Source: Taibaiella sp. (GTDB lineage Bacteria > Bacteroidota > Bacteroidia > Chitinophagales > Chitinophagaceae). Taken from it: 64,000 nt of DNA. Below the pieces are notes generated by a model. It saw only the letters and a list, made by a program, of their open reading frames with translations, was not told the origin of the DNA and ran no database searches. The stretch is taken from the NCBI GenBank assembly GCA_016786705.1, contig JAEUVV010000009.1:186001-250000 (forward strand), read 5' to 3'. Shown piece after piece: positions 28,418-37,253 of the stretch. How positions within the stretch are numbered: position 1 is the stretch's first letter; the number at the start of each line of letters is the position of its first letter. Position numbers and translations under genes: made by a program.

Positions 28418-30067
28418 ATGAAATCAATTGTATCCTTATGTCTTGGCTTAAGCCTCACAAGCACCTTTATACATGCGCAGGAGCCTTACATCCTTGACCC
28501 TTATTTTGGCAACAATGGTGTTACTATCAGTAGTAATCCACCCTGGGGCAATAATCAATACAGGTCCTATAATGTAAAAAATATGACCATTGCCCCCGAC
28601 AATAAAATTGTTTTGGCAGGTAATCAAAGTCCCAATTTTGCGCCCCATTTTATTTCGGGGGGAAATTATGCCATTACCCGGCTGAACGTTGATGGAACAC
28701 TGGATAGTTCCTTTGCAGGAACGGGGCACAAAGTATTTCAAAGTGGTGCGAATGGTGCGCCGATTTTAGAATTGAACCACCTGATCGTTTTACCCGACAA
28801 CAAGATTCTCTACGCCGGCACATCCACGTCTACCTTTCCATCGAAGATGGTGGTTTATAAAGTAAATGTAGATGGGAGCTTTGATGCTACTTTTGGTAGC
28901 AACGGGCAAGTAGTTTTTAGTTCCGGGCCCTTGTCCTGGCATTCCCTGGATGCCCTCGGCGTTCAGAGTAGTGGAAAAGTATTGCTTTTAGGGAAAAACT
29001 TTGATAACAATGCGCCTACTGTAGGCTCTATTTCCCGTTTAAATGCGAATGGCAGTACAGATAACAGTTTTGGCAACAACGGAGTACTGATACCTAATTT
29101 AGGCTTCAGTGACAACCACGTTACCTACAGTATGATCAAGGTATTAAGTGACAATTCCTTTCTGGTAACCGGCACTCATGTACAGCAATCACCAGCAGTC
29201 CGTCAAAATTTTGTCGCCAAGTTTGACGCCAACGGCGTATTACAGACCAGCTTTGGCAATAACGGGAAAGTAATCCTGCCCATAGCCAGCGGGGAGCGTT
29301 TATACTTCTACAATAATGATATAGAGGTGGCCAGTGATGGTGCTATTTATATCAATTGCTCGACTAACGGCGGAGGCGCTAATAATGAATCGGTATTAGT
29401 GTATAAATTAAGTAACAGTGGAATACTGATCAATAATTACGGGCAAAACGGGCGCCTGAGTCTTCCCGGTTTCCATTTTGACAGCTGGTATTTTTATGAT
29501 GCACAACTGCAAGACGACAAACTGCTGGTTGCCGGCATGATCGATACCGGTTTAAATGCGGCTTACCGGCTACAAAGATTTAATGCGGACGGCACAGAGG
29601 ATCTCACATTTGTTAATCCCCTAAGCCATACCACCGCAACACGTAATGCCTTAGACCACTCCTTTTACCTGGGCCTGCAAAGCAACAATAAAATAATGTT
29701 GGGTGGCTACGGCAAAAGAGACAATAAAGCGGGCGATTCCATTTTCCCCGTGGTGATGCGTTTTCTGGAACGGGGTACAGAACAACCACCAGTAGACACC
29801 GGCACTTCTGTGGTCAATGTCAGGGATCAAAGTCAGGTCAAAATATTCCCGAACCCGGTAAATAACCTGATTTACATCCAGGGCGTAAAAAGTAATACTG
29901 AAGCCCGGTTCTACGACCTGAGCGGGAAACTGGTATTAAGCGCCCTGATTTCAGACAAAAACTTTGGAACAGTTGATTGCGGCTCATTACCGGCCGGCAT
30001 CTATGGACTATACCTGAAAGAGGCAAACAGCAAAATTATTTACGCTCATAAATTATTGAAACAGTAA
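28418..30067 (+). CDS. T9SS-exported delta-60 repeat protein (first of a tandem pair)
   Basis: A 549-residue secreted protein with a signal peptide ending FIHAQ. It contains about six delta-60-type repeats, recognisable by Asp-x-x-Phe-Gly-x-x-Gly units: DPYFGNNGV, DATFGSNGQ, DNSFGNNGV, TSFGNNGKV and YGQNGRL, giving a predicted beta-propeller. Residues ~465-549 (VKIFPNPVNNLIYIQG to YAHKLLKQ) are a type A T9SS sorting domain. The downstream gene at 30360 is a clear paralogue. Function unknown; such proteins are usually surface-exposed. Upstream spacer is 232 bp with no recognised promoter. Confidence 0.87.
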   Translation: MKSIVSLCLGLSLTSTFIHAQEPYILDPYFGNNGVTISSNPPWGNNQYRSYNVKNMTIAPDNKIVLAGNQSPNFAPHFISGGNYAITRLNVDGTLDSSFAGTGHKVFQSGANGAPILELNHLIVLPDNKILYAGTSTSTFPSKMVVYKVNVDGSFDATFGSNGQVVFSSGPLSWHSLDALGVQSSGKVLLLGKNFDNNAPTVGSISRLNANGSTDNSFGNNGVLIPNLGFSDNHVTYSMIKVLSDNSFLVTGTHVQQSPAVRQNFVAKFDANGVLQTSFGNNGKVILPIASGERLYFYNNDIEVASDGAIYINCSTNGGGANNESVLVYKLSNSGILINNYGQNGRLSLPGFHFDSWYFYDAQLQDDKLLVAGMIDTGLNAAYRLQRFNADGTEDLTFVNPLSHTTATRNALDHSFYLGLQSNNKIMLGGYGKRDNKAGDSIFPVVMRFLERGTEQPPVDTGTSVVNVRDQSQVKIFPNPVNNLIYIQGVKSNTEARFYDLSGKLVLSALISDKNFGTVDCGSLPAGIYGLYLKEANSKIIYAHKLLKQ

Positions 30068-30119
30068 AGGACGCAAAACTGTAGCCCGCAAGGCGTTGTC
30101 TAGAAAGGTGACCAAATTT

Positions 30120-30198
30120 GTCATATTGAGCTCCGTCGAAATATAGACAAATTTGATACTGAATTCTTCTTGATGCATTTCGACAAACTCAATGTGAC
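30120..30198. repeat. REP-like imperfect inverted repeat
   Basis: An arm of about 23 nt at 30120-30142 (contains GTCATATTGAGCTCCGTCGA) is inverted at 30177-30198 (GTCACATTGAGTTTGTCGAA on the minus strand), about 34 nt apart. The GTCAnATTGAG...GTCGAAAT motif is, from memory, a common dispersed intergenic repeat in Bacteroidota. It lies between the two delta-60 paralogues. Confidence 0.6.
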
Positions 30199-30359
30199 AA
30201 GAATTTTTACTTTTTAGACACTGTCTTTTTAGGTAAACACTCCTGATTAAAAAAATGCTGCAATTAAAGCATTGATTGTAGTACCATTCCATATATCACA
30301 GCCAACCATTTTTTTTAAATAGAAGTCTTTGATGAGTATACCCATTTCCCTGAATCAAC

Positions 30360-32033
30360 ATGAAACAATTCTTTATCCTAAGTTTAAGCGCCCTCATCGG
30401 CAGCTATGTAAGCCAAGCCCAGTCTCCTTATTTTTTGGACCCTAACTTTGGCGATGGCGGCGTGGAAGTCGTCCGCAACAATGAATGGACGCCGCAATTC
30501 GGCCCTTATGTAACCTATAAAGTACGCAACATGATTGTAGGCGCGGATGATAAAATATGGCTCAGCGGTAATGTAGCGGCTATTTATTCTGTTGAAGGGG
30601 TAAGTACCGATCATGCCCTCACCCGCCTGCTGCCGAACGGCAAACCCGATTCCAGCTTTAATGGTACGGGGCACTTAAATTTTGGCGCGACCAACCAGCC
30701 CGATGTAAAATGGCTGGACAATATGGTTTTACTGCCTGGTAACAAACTGCTGTATGCCGGCAATTCTACCCAAAATAACGCCTCCAGGACTATCATCTAC
30801 AAAGTAAATAATAACGGCACTTTCGATAATACTTTTGGCACAAGCGGTGTAGTGCGCCATAGCGGTCCCCTGCCTTTCAATGATTTAAAAACACTGGATG
30901 TACAAAGTACAGGAAAAATTATTGCCTTAACGGCAAGCTTCAATAATACCGTTTCTACCGGGGTTATATTAAGACTCAACAGTAATGGCAGCATAGACAA
31001 TACGTTTGGGTCAAATGGCTTTATGCAACCTGCTATTGGCTTCCCGGACACCAGGATCGATTTCGGCATGATAAAAATACTGCCGGACAATTCTTTCTTA
31101 GTGGTTGGCACCCATGTGGCTGATGCCGCGAGCGGGGCGCCACCCTACAGCGCCCACCAGGATTTTATCGCTAAGTTCAGTGCCGATGGGGTATTGCAAA
31201 CAAGCTTCGGCACAAATGGGAAAACCATCTTACCGAAAGGCAGTAATGATCGGCTTTCTTTTTTGAATAAATATATCGATGTAGACAATAATGGCAATAT
31301 TTATATCAACTGCTCGGTACAAGACCTGACCCCTACCCCTGGGATAAGTACCTTCCCGGTTGAAGTAACGGTTTATAAACTCAATGCCAATGGCACTTTA
31401 GCGAGCAGTTATGGGCAGAACGGCCGTTTAGGTATTCCGGGTACTTATGCCGGTAGTTTCCATTATTATGACGCGCAGGTGCAGAACGGAGATCAACTAC
31501 TGGTAGCCTCTATGACCGATACCGGCATGAATGCCAATTACCTGGTAAAACGTATCAATGCCGATGGCAGCGATGACCTTACCTTCACCGGTAATTCATC
31601 AATCATTACAGGTACCAGAAATGCTTTAGACCACTTCCATTTCCTGGGTATGCAAAGCGATAATAAAATCATTGTAGGCGGCTGGGGCCGTAAAGCAAAA
31701 ACAATAGGGTCGGATACCCTGCACCCGGTCCTGATGCGTATTGTAGACCATGAAACGGTAGATACCAGCACGACTGTAGTCAACATCAAGGACCAGCAAC
31801 AGATCAAGGTATTTCCCAACCCAATGGGCAATAACCTATACATCAGTGGGATGGAAAATAATGCTCAAATCATGATCTTTGACATCAGCGGCAAAGCAAT
31901 ACTCCGTACGACCCTTTCCGCTGTTGCACCGGAACCGGTGGATTGCAGCCGGCTGGCAGCGGGTATCTACTGGCTGCAGCTTAAAGAAGAGCGGAGCACC
32001 ATTATCTACACCCAAAAGCTGATTAAACAATAG
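30360..32033 (+). CDS. T9SS-exported delta-60 repeat protein (second of a tandem pair)
   Basis: A 557-residue paralogue of the gene at 28418, with the same order of parts: signal peptide (ending SQAQ), delta-60 repeats such as DPNFGDGGV, DNTFGTSGV, DNTFGSNGF, TSFGTNGK and YGQNGRL, and a type A T9SS sorting domain (VKVFPNPMGNNLYISG to YTQKLIKQ). By eye around half the residues are identical along the full length, including the NALDHFHFLGMQSDNKI region. Duplication followed by divergence is the simple explanation. A strong terminator follows at 32063. Confidence 0.87.
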   Translation: MKQFFILSLSALIGSYVSQAQSPYFLDPNFGDGGVEVVRNNEWTPQFGPYVTYKVRNMIVGADDKIWLSGNVAAIYSVEGVSTDHALTRLLPNGKPDSSFNGTGHLNFGATNQPDVKWLDNMVLLPGNKLLYAGNSTQNNASRTIIYKVNNNGTFDNTFGTSGVVRHSGPLPFNDLKTLDVQSTGKIIALTASFNNTVSTGVILRLNSNGSIDNTFGSNGFMQPAIGFPDTRIDFGMIKILPDNSFLVVGTHVADAASGAPPYSAHQDFIAKFSADGVLQTSFGTNGKTILPKGSNDRLSFLNKYIDVDNNGNIYINCSVQDLTPTPGISTFPVEVTVYKLNANGTLASSYGQNGRLGIPGTYAGSFHYYDAQVQNGDQLLVASMTDTGMNANYLVKRINADGSDDLTFTGNSSIITGTRNALDHFHFLGMQSDNKIIVGGWGRKAKTIGSDTLHPVLMRIVDHETVDTSTTVVNIKDQQQIKVFPNPMGNNLYISGMENNAQIMIFDISGKAILRTTLSAVAPEPVDCSRLAAGIYWLQLKEERSTIIYTQKLIKQ

Positions 32034-32062
32034 GAACAGCTACATAAAAGAAAGTATACATT

Positions 32063-32098
32063 AGGGCTTTTCTCTTTGGAGAAAAGCCCTATTCTTTT
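32063..32098 (+). terminator. Rho-independent terminator after the delta-60 pair
   Basis: AGGGCTTTTCTC (32063-32074) pairs perfectly with 32079-32090 around a TTTG loop, followed by ATTCTTTT. It lies 30 nt after the stop codon. Confidence 0.88.
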
Positions 32099-32534
32099 CC
32101 TCCAGATTTCCGACAAAAACAAAAGATCTATCTCATTATTTGAAGAAAGGCCTTTTGTTTTAATATATTGGAACAGCTCAATACAAAGTAAAAACACCTA
32201 AAAAAGAATTAACTTTTTTATTATACGTAATTTTTATTAAAAAAAGAACAATTTCACAATTTACAAACAAACCTTTCGGGGCTTATTAACTGTCTATATA
32301 GACGTATCTGCCAGAGTAAAAAATCTTTAATACATATACAACGAAATGCTCATAAAAAGCATTAAGCAAGAATAACCTCTTGTTACTACCATGATTTCAC
32401 TAGGGTTAATGGGCAGTTATTTTATCTAAAAAGATCTATTATTTCTTATTCAATAATAAATTTTTTACAAATAACACAAAAAGCTATCCAATATGGAACT
32501 TTTTTGTTAAAAAAATAAATAAATATCAACAAAG
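32099..32534 (+). other. AT-rich gene-free region upstream of a small exported protein
   Basis: About 436 bp of very AT-rich sequence. It includes a perfect 12-bp palindrome GTCTATATAGAC (32292-32303) and a small hairpin AATGCT/AGCATT (32345-32363). These may be operator or leader elements for the following gene; no promoter with both consensus elements was found. Confidence 0.45.
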
Positions 32535-32903
32535 ATGAAAAAATCCATTTTTACACTCTTTAGCCTAATGATCCCATTGCTGTATACATCTGTAAGCCAT
32601 GGCCAGCAGGCTAAAGTTCACTACTCCTCCACCAAGGTGGTACACCCGGTTGCCGAAACGGCACAAGCTATCAATTATACATACAAAATATTTAAAAATG
32701 ACGATGGAACGTTTGGCTATGAAATCCTTGCCAATGGTAAAACTTACTTTTACCAGGACTGCTATCCAGGCCGGACAACAGGATTCCGGGAAAAGAAAAC
32801 CTGCGATGCCGTTGCTACTTTAATCATCAGGAAAATCAATTCCGGTAAGATGATCCCTGCAGTGAACGACAGGGAGCTGAATGCTTACGGTATCACACAA
32901 TAG
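32535..32903 (+). CDS. Small exported protein (DUF4907-like)
   Basis: A 122-residue protein with a signal peptide (residues 1-23, ends SHGQ). The mature part, DDGTFGYEILANGKTYFYQ followed by CYPGRTTGF, a Cys, and LIIRKINSGKMIPAVNDRELNAYGI, matches the pattern I remember for the Bacteroidota family DUF4907 (Gly-Tyr-x-Ile ... Ala-x-Leu-Ile-x-x-Lys-Ile ... Glu-Leu). Two cysteines could form a disulfide. Function unknown. It ends 36 nt before the CHU_C protein gene and probably shares its mRNA. Confidence 0.7.
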   Translation: MKKSIFTLFSLMIPLLYTSVSHGQQAKVHYSSTKVVHPVAETAQAINYTYKIFKNDDGTFGYEILANGKTYFYQDCYPGRTTGFREKKTCDAVATLIIRKINSGKMIPAVNDRELNAYGITQ

Positions 32904-32939
32904 TATACATCTATCCCTTTTTACAATAATCACTTTTGT

Positions 32940-34892
32940 ATGAAAAAGACATTTCGTAATGTAATTTTATGCTTATCTGCCTTCTGTAGCTACAGCAGCA
33001 ATACCCAGGCGCAATTACCCACTTGTGCTAATATTTATTATGATGACTATGACGCTACGCTGATCAGCATATTCGGGTTCGTAATTCCATTCGTAGGTAA
33101 CCCTACCGGTAAATTATACTCCTATGACCCTGCAGTTGCGGTATCCCCTGCCAACCCTTCATTAAATACGATTTCACTCCCTCCGGGCTATGTGGGCGGG
33201 CTCACTTTATGTGAAGTACTTAATTCTGGTAATGCTACCCAAACCTTCTACTGTGTTACCGGTACGACTACCGCTAATATCAGGTATAATTACTATGATC
33301 CGGCTACCAGCTCCTGGGTCAATACGGGGCACAATCCTGCTGCGGTAAATATTGCGGCGGGTGGTAACGGGAATATCTATAGCCTGGACGGGGCCACCGG
33401 GAGAGTATATAAATATGACGGTACCGGAAATGCTGCATTACTCATCCAGGTGCCCGGGTTTATGAATGAAGGCCCTTATGACCTGATCGCAGACTGTGAA
33501 GGCGATTGGTATATCCTGAACTTCACAGGAATGAACACGCCACCGTTTCTTAGAAAATACTCCTCTGCCGGCGTATTACTGGAAAGCTGGACGGTTACCA
33601 ATCCTAACAATTACGAAATGCGCTATGGCGGCGGTTTTGCCATCGTAAACAATACTATTTATGCAGATGCAATTATTCCCGGGACCAATGATATAGGTAT
33701 GGCCTATGCGACCCTTACGCCGGGCAATATTACCTTCAATAATATTACCGCTGCCTTCCCGAGTGGTACTGCTGTACCTGCCGGGGCCGGAATATTTACC
33801 CAAAACATTTTTGCGGACCTGGGCAGCTGTGCAGGCGCTATCCCCACCATTGCCTCTATCGCCATTACCGCGAACCCCGATGCCCTCTGTGCCGGCACCA
33901 GTGTAACCTATACTTCAGTTATTACCGGCGGTGGGAATAATCCGCAATACCAATGGTTTGTCAATGGAACAGCAGTACCCGGAGCTACAGCAGCTACGTT
34001 TACTCATAATACCGGGTTGAATGAGCAGATAACCTGCCAGCTGACCAGTAGTTCCCTATGCGTTCCGGACCGCATCGTTATGAGTTCACCTGCCGTAATT
34101 GATGTGGTAGATGGCGCTACACCGGTATTAAGCTACGAGATTGACAAGATATGCACCGGAGAAGCGATACAAATTGAACCGATCACTTTTACCCCCAAAG
34201 CAGGCACCTTCAGTGTGAGCCCTTCAACCGGGCTTACTGTAAACACGACCACCGGGACCATTGACTTCAGGGGGGCCGCAGTGGGTGACTATACCATCTC
34301 CTACACTACAAAAGGTAACCGGAACTGCCCTTCTAAAACCGCGACGGCCTCCATGAAGGTTTTAGCCACGCCTTTAGTGCAGATCAAACAAATGAACGAA
34401 GTCAAAAGTCTTTGCGAGGGATCGGAGATCCGCCTTTCAACAAACCATTATCCCAATGCGACCTATCATTGGTGGCCACAGAGACATTTTGAAGAGAATT
34501 TCTTCGAAAGTGAAGTGAGCGGTAAATTCCCGGAAGGCACCACTACGGTAAGTGTATTTGTCGAGGATGAGAATGGCTGTGTATCCAGGGATACAACTAC
34601 AGTAAAGCTGGAGCCTTGCTGTAAATTCGATATCCCCAACGCGTTTACCCCAAATGGAGATGGCCGTAACGACTATTTTGGCCCGGTATCCATGACCGAC
34701 CTTGCCATTATTGATTTTTCAATTTATAACCGCTGGGGTGAACTGGTCTACAAAGGAGCAGGCCCTAATGTAAGCTGGGACGGGAAACTTAAAGGTAAAA
34801 CATTGGCCCAGGGCGTTTACACTTATAACCTGGAGTTCAGATGTGACGGTGTACAATATAACCGTAAAGGCGATGTATCGCTTATAAGGTAA
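32940..34892 (+). CDS. Secreted protein with gliding-motility C-terminal (CHU_C, T9SS type B) domain
   Basis: A 650-residue secreted protein. The signal peptide ends NTQAQ. Residues ~30-290 form a repeated propeller-like part (TTGRVYKYDGTGNAALLIQVP, WYILNFTGMN), then Ig/PKD-like segments (~300-475) with paired Cys and PQYQWFVNGTAVPGATAATF. The last ~90 residues (CKFDIPNAFTPNGDGRNDYF, IYNRWGELVYKG, LAQGVYTYNLEF) are the CHU_C domain used as a type B T9SS sorting signal. Such proteins are usually surface adhesins. It appears to be cotranscribed with the small DUF4907-like gene. A terminator follows at 34917. Confidence 0.87.
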   Translation: MKKTFRNVILCLSAFCSYSSNTQAQLPTCANIYYDDYDATLISIFGFVIPFVGNPTGKLYSYDPAVAVSPANPSLNTISLPPGYVGGLTLCEVLNSGNATQTFYCVTGTTTANIRYNYYDPATSSWVNTGHNPAAVNIAAGGNGNIYSLDGATGRVYKYDGTGNAALLIQVPGFMNEGPYDLIADCEGDWYILNFTGMNTPPFLRKYSSAGVLLESWTVTNPNNYEMRYGGGFAIVNNTIYADAIIPGTNDIGMAYATLTPGNITFNNITAAFPSGTAVPAGAGIFTQNIFADLGSCAGAIPTIASIAITANPDALCAGTSVTYTSVITGGGNNPQYQWFVNGTAVPGATAATFTHNTGLNEQITCQLTSSSLCVPDRIVMSSPAVIDVVDGATPVLSYEIDKICTGEAIQIEPITFTPKAGTFSVSPSTGLTVNTTTGTIDFRGAAVGDYTISYTTKGNRNCPSKTATASMKVLATPLVQIKQMNEVKSLCEGSEIRLSTNHYPNATYHWWPQRHFEENFFESEVSGKFPEGTTTVSVFVEDENGCVSRDTTTVKLEPCCKFDIPNAFTPNGDGRNDYFGPVSMTDLAIIDFSIYNRWGELVYKGAGPNVSWDGKLKGKTLAQGVYTYNLEFRCDGVQYNRKGDVSLIR

Positions 34893-34916
34893 TAAAATCA
34901 GATTCAATAGTAAAGC

Positions 34917-34949
34917 AAGGCCTGTTCGCATCATCAACGAGCAGGCCTT
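34917..34949 (+). terminator. Terminator-like hairpin after the CHU_C gene
   Basis: AAGGCCTG-T-TCG (34917-34928) pairs with CGA-G-CAGGCCTT (34938-34949), interrupted by one mismatch. The 3' side is TACTTAATT, only modestly T-rich. Confidence 0.65.
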
Positions 34950-35015
34950 ACTTAATTATATAATAGCCTTCTTACTTACAGGAGCAGCTACCCAATTTAA
35001 ATTGCTTCGCTTTGT

Positions 35016-35053
35016 TCTCTAAAACCTGGCCTTTCTAAGGCAGGTTTTAGAGA
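35016..35053. other. Strong compact hairpin upstream of the ribosomal gene promoter
   Basis: A near-perfect inverted repeat: TCTCTAAAACCTG plus GCCTT (35016-35033) pairs with AAGGC plus AGGTTTTAGAGA (35037-35053), one base bulged, with a 3-nt loop. No T-run follows on either strand, so it is not a standard terminator. It lies before the rplF promoter and could mark a 3' end, a binding site or a boundary left by rearrangement. Confidence 0.55.
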
Positions 35054-35086
35054 CATCCTGCTTGCCTGGCGCCTTCATAACAAATA

Positions 35087-35118
35087 TTTGGCTATATAAA
35101 AAGATAGCTTTACCTTTG
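35087..35118 (+). promoter_or_regulatory. Promoter of the rplF-secY operon
   Basis: TTTG at 35087-35090 and TACCTTTG at 35111-35118 match the Bacteroidota -33 and TAnnTTTG -7 elements exactly, spaced 20 nt. Expected start near 35125, giving a leader of about 108 nt before rplF. It shows that this group of ribosomal genes can be expressed on its own. Confidence 0.75.
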
Positions 35119-35191
35119 CCCTCCATTTTAAAAAATCCAGGTCTGAAAATCTAAAGTTCTTTCCTATACGTGGAACTGAACACGGGTCCGG

Positions 35192-35213
35192 GTTATTTAA
35201 AACATTAAATAAC
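35192..35213 (+). promoter_or_regulatory. Leader hairpin 20 nt before rplF
   Basis: A perfect 9-bp AT-rich stem GTTATTTAA (35192-35200) with 35205-35213 and loop AACA, in the predicted 5' leader. It could be a ribosomal-protein autoregulatory site or just an mRNA-stability hairpin; no known element was recognised. Confidence 0.4.
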
Positions 35214-35232
35214 TTTCTTAAATTTTTTAAAC

Positions 35233-35787
35233 ATGTCTCGTATAGGCAAAAAGGTAATTACATTACCAGCAAACGTTACATTAACAGTATCTCCTTCTAA
35301 TGAAGTAACTGTTAAAGGCCCTAAAGGTGAATTGAAACAACAATTAGACCGTGATCTTAAAGTAGAGATCGAAGGTACTGAAGTAACAATCACCCGTCCT
35401 ACTGACCAGATCCGTCACCGCGCATTACACGGTCTTTCCCGTTCTTTAGTAAATAACATGGTGGTTGGTGTAACCGACGGTTATGAGTTGAAACTGGAGT
35501 TAGTGGGTGTGGGTTACCGTGCCGCTGTAACCGGTCAGCAATTAGACCTGTCTTTAGGTTATTCTCACAACATCATCATTGAAATGCCAAAAGAAGTAAC
35601 TGCTACCGCGGTTATGGAAAAAGGTAAGCCGCCATTGGTAACTTTAACTTCAATCGATAAGCAATTAGTAGGCCAGGTAGCCGCTAAAGTACGTAGCATG
35701 CGTAAACCAGAGCCGTACAAAGGTAAAGGTGTTCGCTTCCAGGGTGAAGTTATCCGTCGTAAGGCTGGTAAAACCGCTGGTAAATAA
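35233..35787 (+). CDS. rplF: 50S ribosomal protein L6
   Basis: A 184-residue component of the large ribosomal subunit near the factor-binding site. The start MSRIGKKVITLPANVTLTV is standard, and the C-terminal EPYKGKGVRFQGEVIRRKAGK signature is complete. It is the first gene of a detached spc fragment; the genes normally before it (rplN, rplX, rplE, rpsN, rpsH) are absent here. The spacer to rplR is 217 nt, unusually long for this operon. Confidence 0.98.
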   Translation: MSRIGKKVITLPANVTLTVSPSNEVTVKGPKGELKQQLDRDLKVEIEGTEVTITRPTDQIRHRALHGLSRSLVNNMVVGVTDGYELKLELVGVGYRAAVTGQQLDLSLGYSHNIIIEMPKEVTATAVMEKGKPPLVTLTSIDKQLVGQVAAKVRSMRKPEPYKGKGVRFQGEVIRRKAGKTAGK

Positions 35788-35793
35788 TATTTT

Positions 35794-35853
35794 AATGGTT
35801 AATGTTGACTGGTTAACGATCAATTATCTGAAAGCCGTTTAACATTAACCATT
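35794..35853. repeat. Inverted repeat in the rplF-rplR spacer
   Basis: AATGGTTAATGTT (35794-35806) is repeated perfectly as an inverted copy at 35841-35853, followed by further ATTAACC/ATTGACC units to about 35880. It can fold into a 13-bp stem with a 34-nt loop just after the rplF stop, and could separate or adjust expression of rplF and rplR. Confidence 0.6.
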
Positions 35854-36004
35854 GACCATTCTCAATTAATCATTAACCTTCGGAAGCCTTCTTTAAGTCT
35901 TGTATGGTGTTGCGGATGCCAAAAAGGTATTTTAGCTAAACACTAAAACATCCCGGTGCCAAGATTGCAAACCTAAAGTAGAGCCCGTACAAATAGCAAA
36001 TAAA

Positions 36005-36367
36005 ATGGCAAAAACAGCAAAAAGCGTATTGCGTCGTAACAAATTACGCGCAAGAGTACGTAAAAATGTAAGCGGTACTACACAGAAACCACGTCTTTGT
36101 GTATTCCGTTCTAACAAAGACATCTATGCGCAAATCATAGATGACACTACCGGTAACACAATTTGTGCCGCTAACAGCCGTCAGAAAGACATCGTTGCGC
36201 AAACCGGTACAAAAACTGAAAAAGCGGCATTAGTAGGTAAAACTATCGCTAATAAAGCTAAAGAATTAGGCGTAGAAGCAATCGTATTTGACAGAGGTGG
36301 TTATTTATACCACGGTCGTGTTAAGTCATTGGCAGACGGCGCTCGTGAAGCAGGTCTTAAATTCTAA
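36005..36367 (+). CDS. rplR: 50S ribosomal protein L18
   Basis: Binds 5S rRNA in the large subunit. The 120 residues are of usual length, with [18 protein letters not shown] near the start and [29 protein letters not shown] at the end, in family-typical form. It is followed by rpsE after 53 nt. The start ATGGCAAAAACAGCA is the only sensible one. Confidence 0.98.
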   Translation: MAKTAKSVLRRNKLRARVRKNVSGTTQKPRLCVFRSNKDIYAQIIDDTTGNTICAANSRQKDIVAQTGTKTEKAALVGKTIANKAKELGVEAIVFDRGGYLYHGRVKSLADGAREAGLKF

Positions 36368-36420
36368 TTCTTAAAAAAAATATTCAGTAGAGGCTTTGCC
36401 TCATTAAAAAATTTATCAAA

Positions 36421-36939
36421 ATGACAAATTCAAATAAAAACCAAATCAAAACTGGTGAAGTAGAGTTGAAAGACAAGGTTGTTGCAATCAACCGCGTAGT
36501 AAAAACTACTAGTGGTGGTCGTACTTTCTCTTTCTCTGCTTTAGTAGTAGTAGGTGATGGTAATGGTGTTATCGGTCAAGGTCTTGGAAAAGCTAAAGAA
36601 GTTCAGGAAGCGATCCAGAAAGGTATTGACGATGCAAAGAAAAACTTAGTAAAAGTTCCGGTAATGAAAGGTACTGTTCCTCACGACCAGTTCACTAAAT
36701 TAGGTTCTGCTAAAGTTTTGATCAAACCAGCGGCACAAGGTACCGGAGTTCTTTCCGGAGGTAGCATGCGTGCCGTATTAGAGGTTGCCGGTTATACCGA
36801 TATCCTGGCAAAATCTTTAGGTTCTGCTAACCCGCACAATGTTGTTAAAGCTACTATTAAAGCATTAACTTCTATGCGCCAGCCGATCGAAGTTGCTAAA
36901 GAGCGCGGTATCGGTCTTAAAAAAGTATTTAACGGGTAA
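36421..36939 (+). CDS. rpsE: 30S ribosomal protein S5
   Basis: A 172-residue small-subunit protein important for decoding fidelity. The N-terminal dsRNA-binding-like fold shows [27 protein letters not shown], followed by [15 protein letters not shown] and the C-terminal [16 protein letters not shown]. The Gly-rich loop is standard. rpmD follows after 48 nt. Confidence 0.98.
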   Translation: MTNSNKNQIKTGEVELKDKVVAINRVVKTTSGGRTFSFSALVVVGDGNGVIGQGLGKAKEVQEAIQKGIDDAKKNLVKVPVMKGTVPHDQFTKLGSAKVLIKPAAQGTGVLSGGSMRAVLEVAGYTDILAKSLGSANPHNVVKATIKALTSMRQPIEVAKERGIGLKKVFNG

Positions 36940-36987
36940 TTGAATTTCAATTATCATCATTCGATTATCTTTTAAAATAACAAAGAA

Positions 36988-37170
36988 ATGACTAAAGTAA
37001 AAATCACTCAAGTAAAAAGCGGCATCGATCGTCCTGAGCGTCAAAAACGTACTTTGAAGGCTTTAGGCTTGAACAAAATGCATGCTACTGTTGAAAAAGA
37101 GGTAACTCCTCAGATTCAAGGTATGATTACTAAAGTTCTTCACTTAGTAAAAGTGGAAGAAGTAAAATAA
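36988..37170 (+). CDS. rpmD: 50S ribosomal protein L30
   Basis: A 60-residue large-subunit protein. KITQVKSGIDRPERQKRTLKALGLNKM is split here as two halves of the family core; VTPQIQGMITKVLHLVKVEE ends the protein. It lies between rpsE and rplO as in the usual spc order. Confidence 0.97.
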   Translation: MTKVKITQVKSGIDRPERQKRTLKALGLNKMHATVEKEVTPQIQGMITKVLHLVKVEEVK

Positions 37171-37253
37171 ATTTACCGGGTTTCCCGTTATATATTCATT
37201 AACATTGCGAGCGGATGTGTTTCCGCGTAAGTAAACAAAAACAAATTTCAATT

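Noticed and set aside
30060..30292. Possible insertion sequence or MITE between the delta-60 genes.
   Set aside because: There is an inverted repeat but no target duplication or transposase; REP-like repeat is the more modest label.
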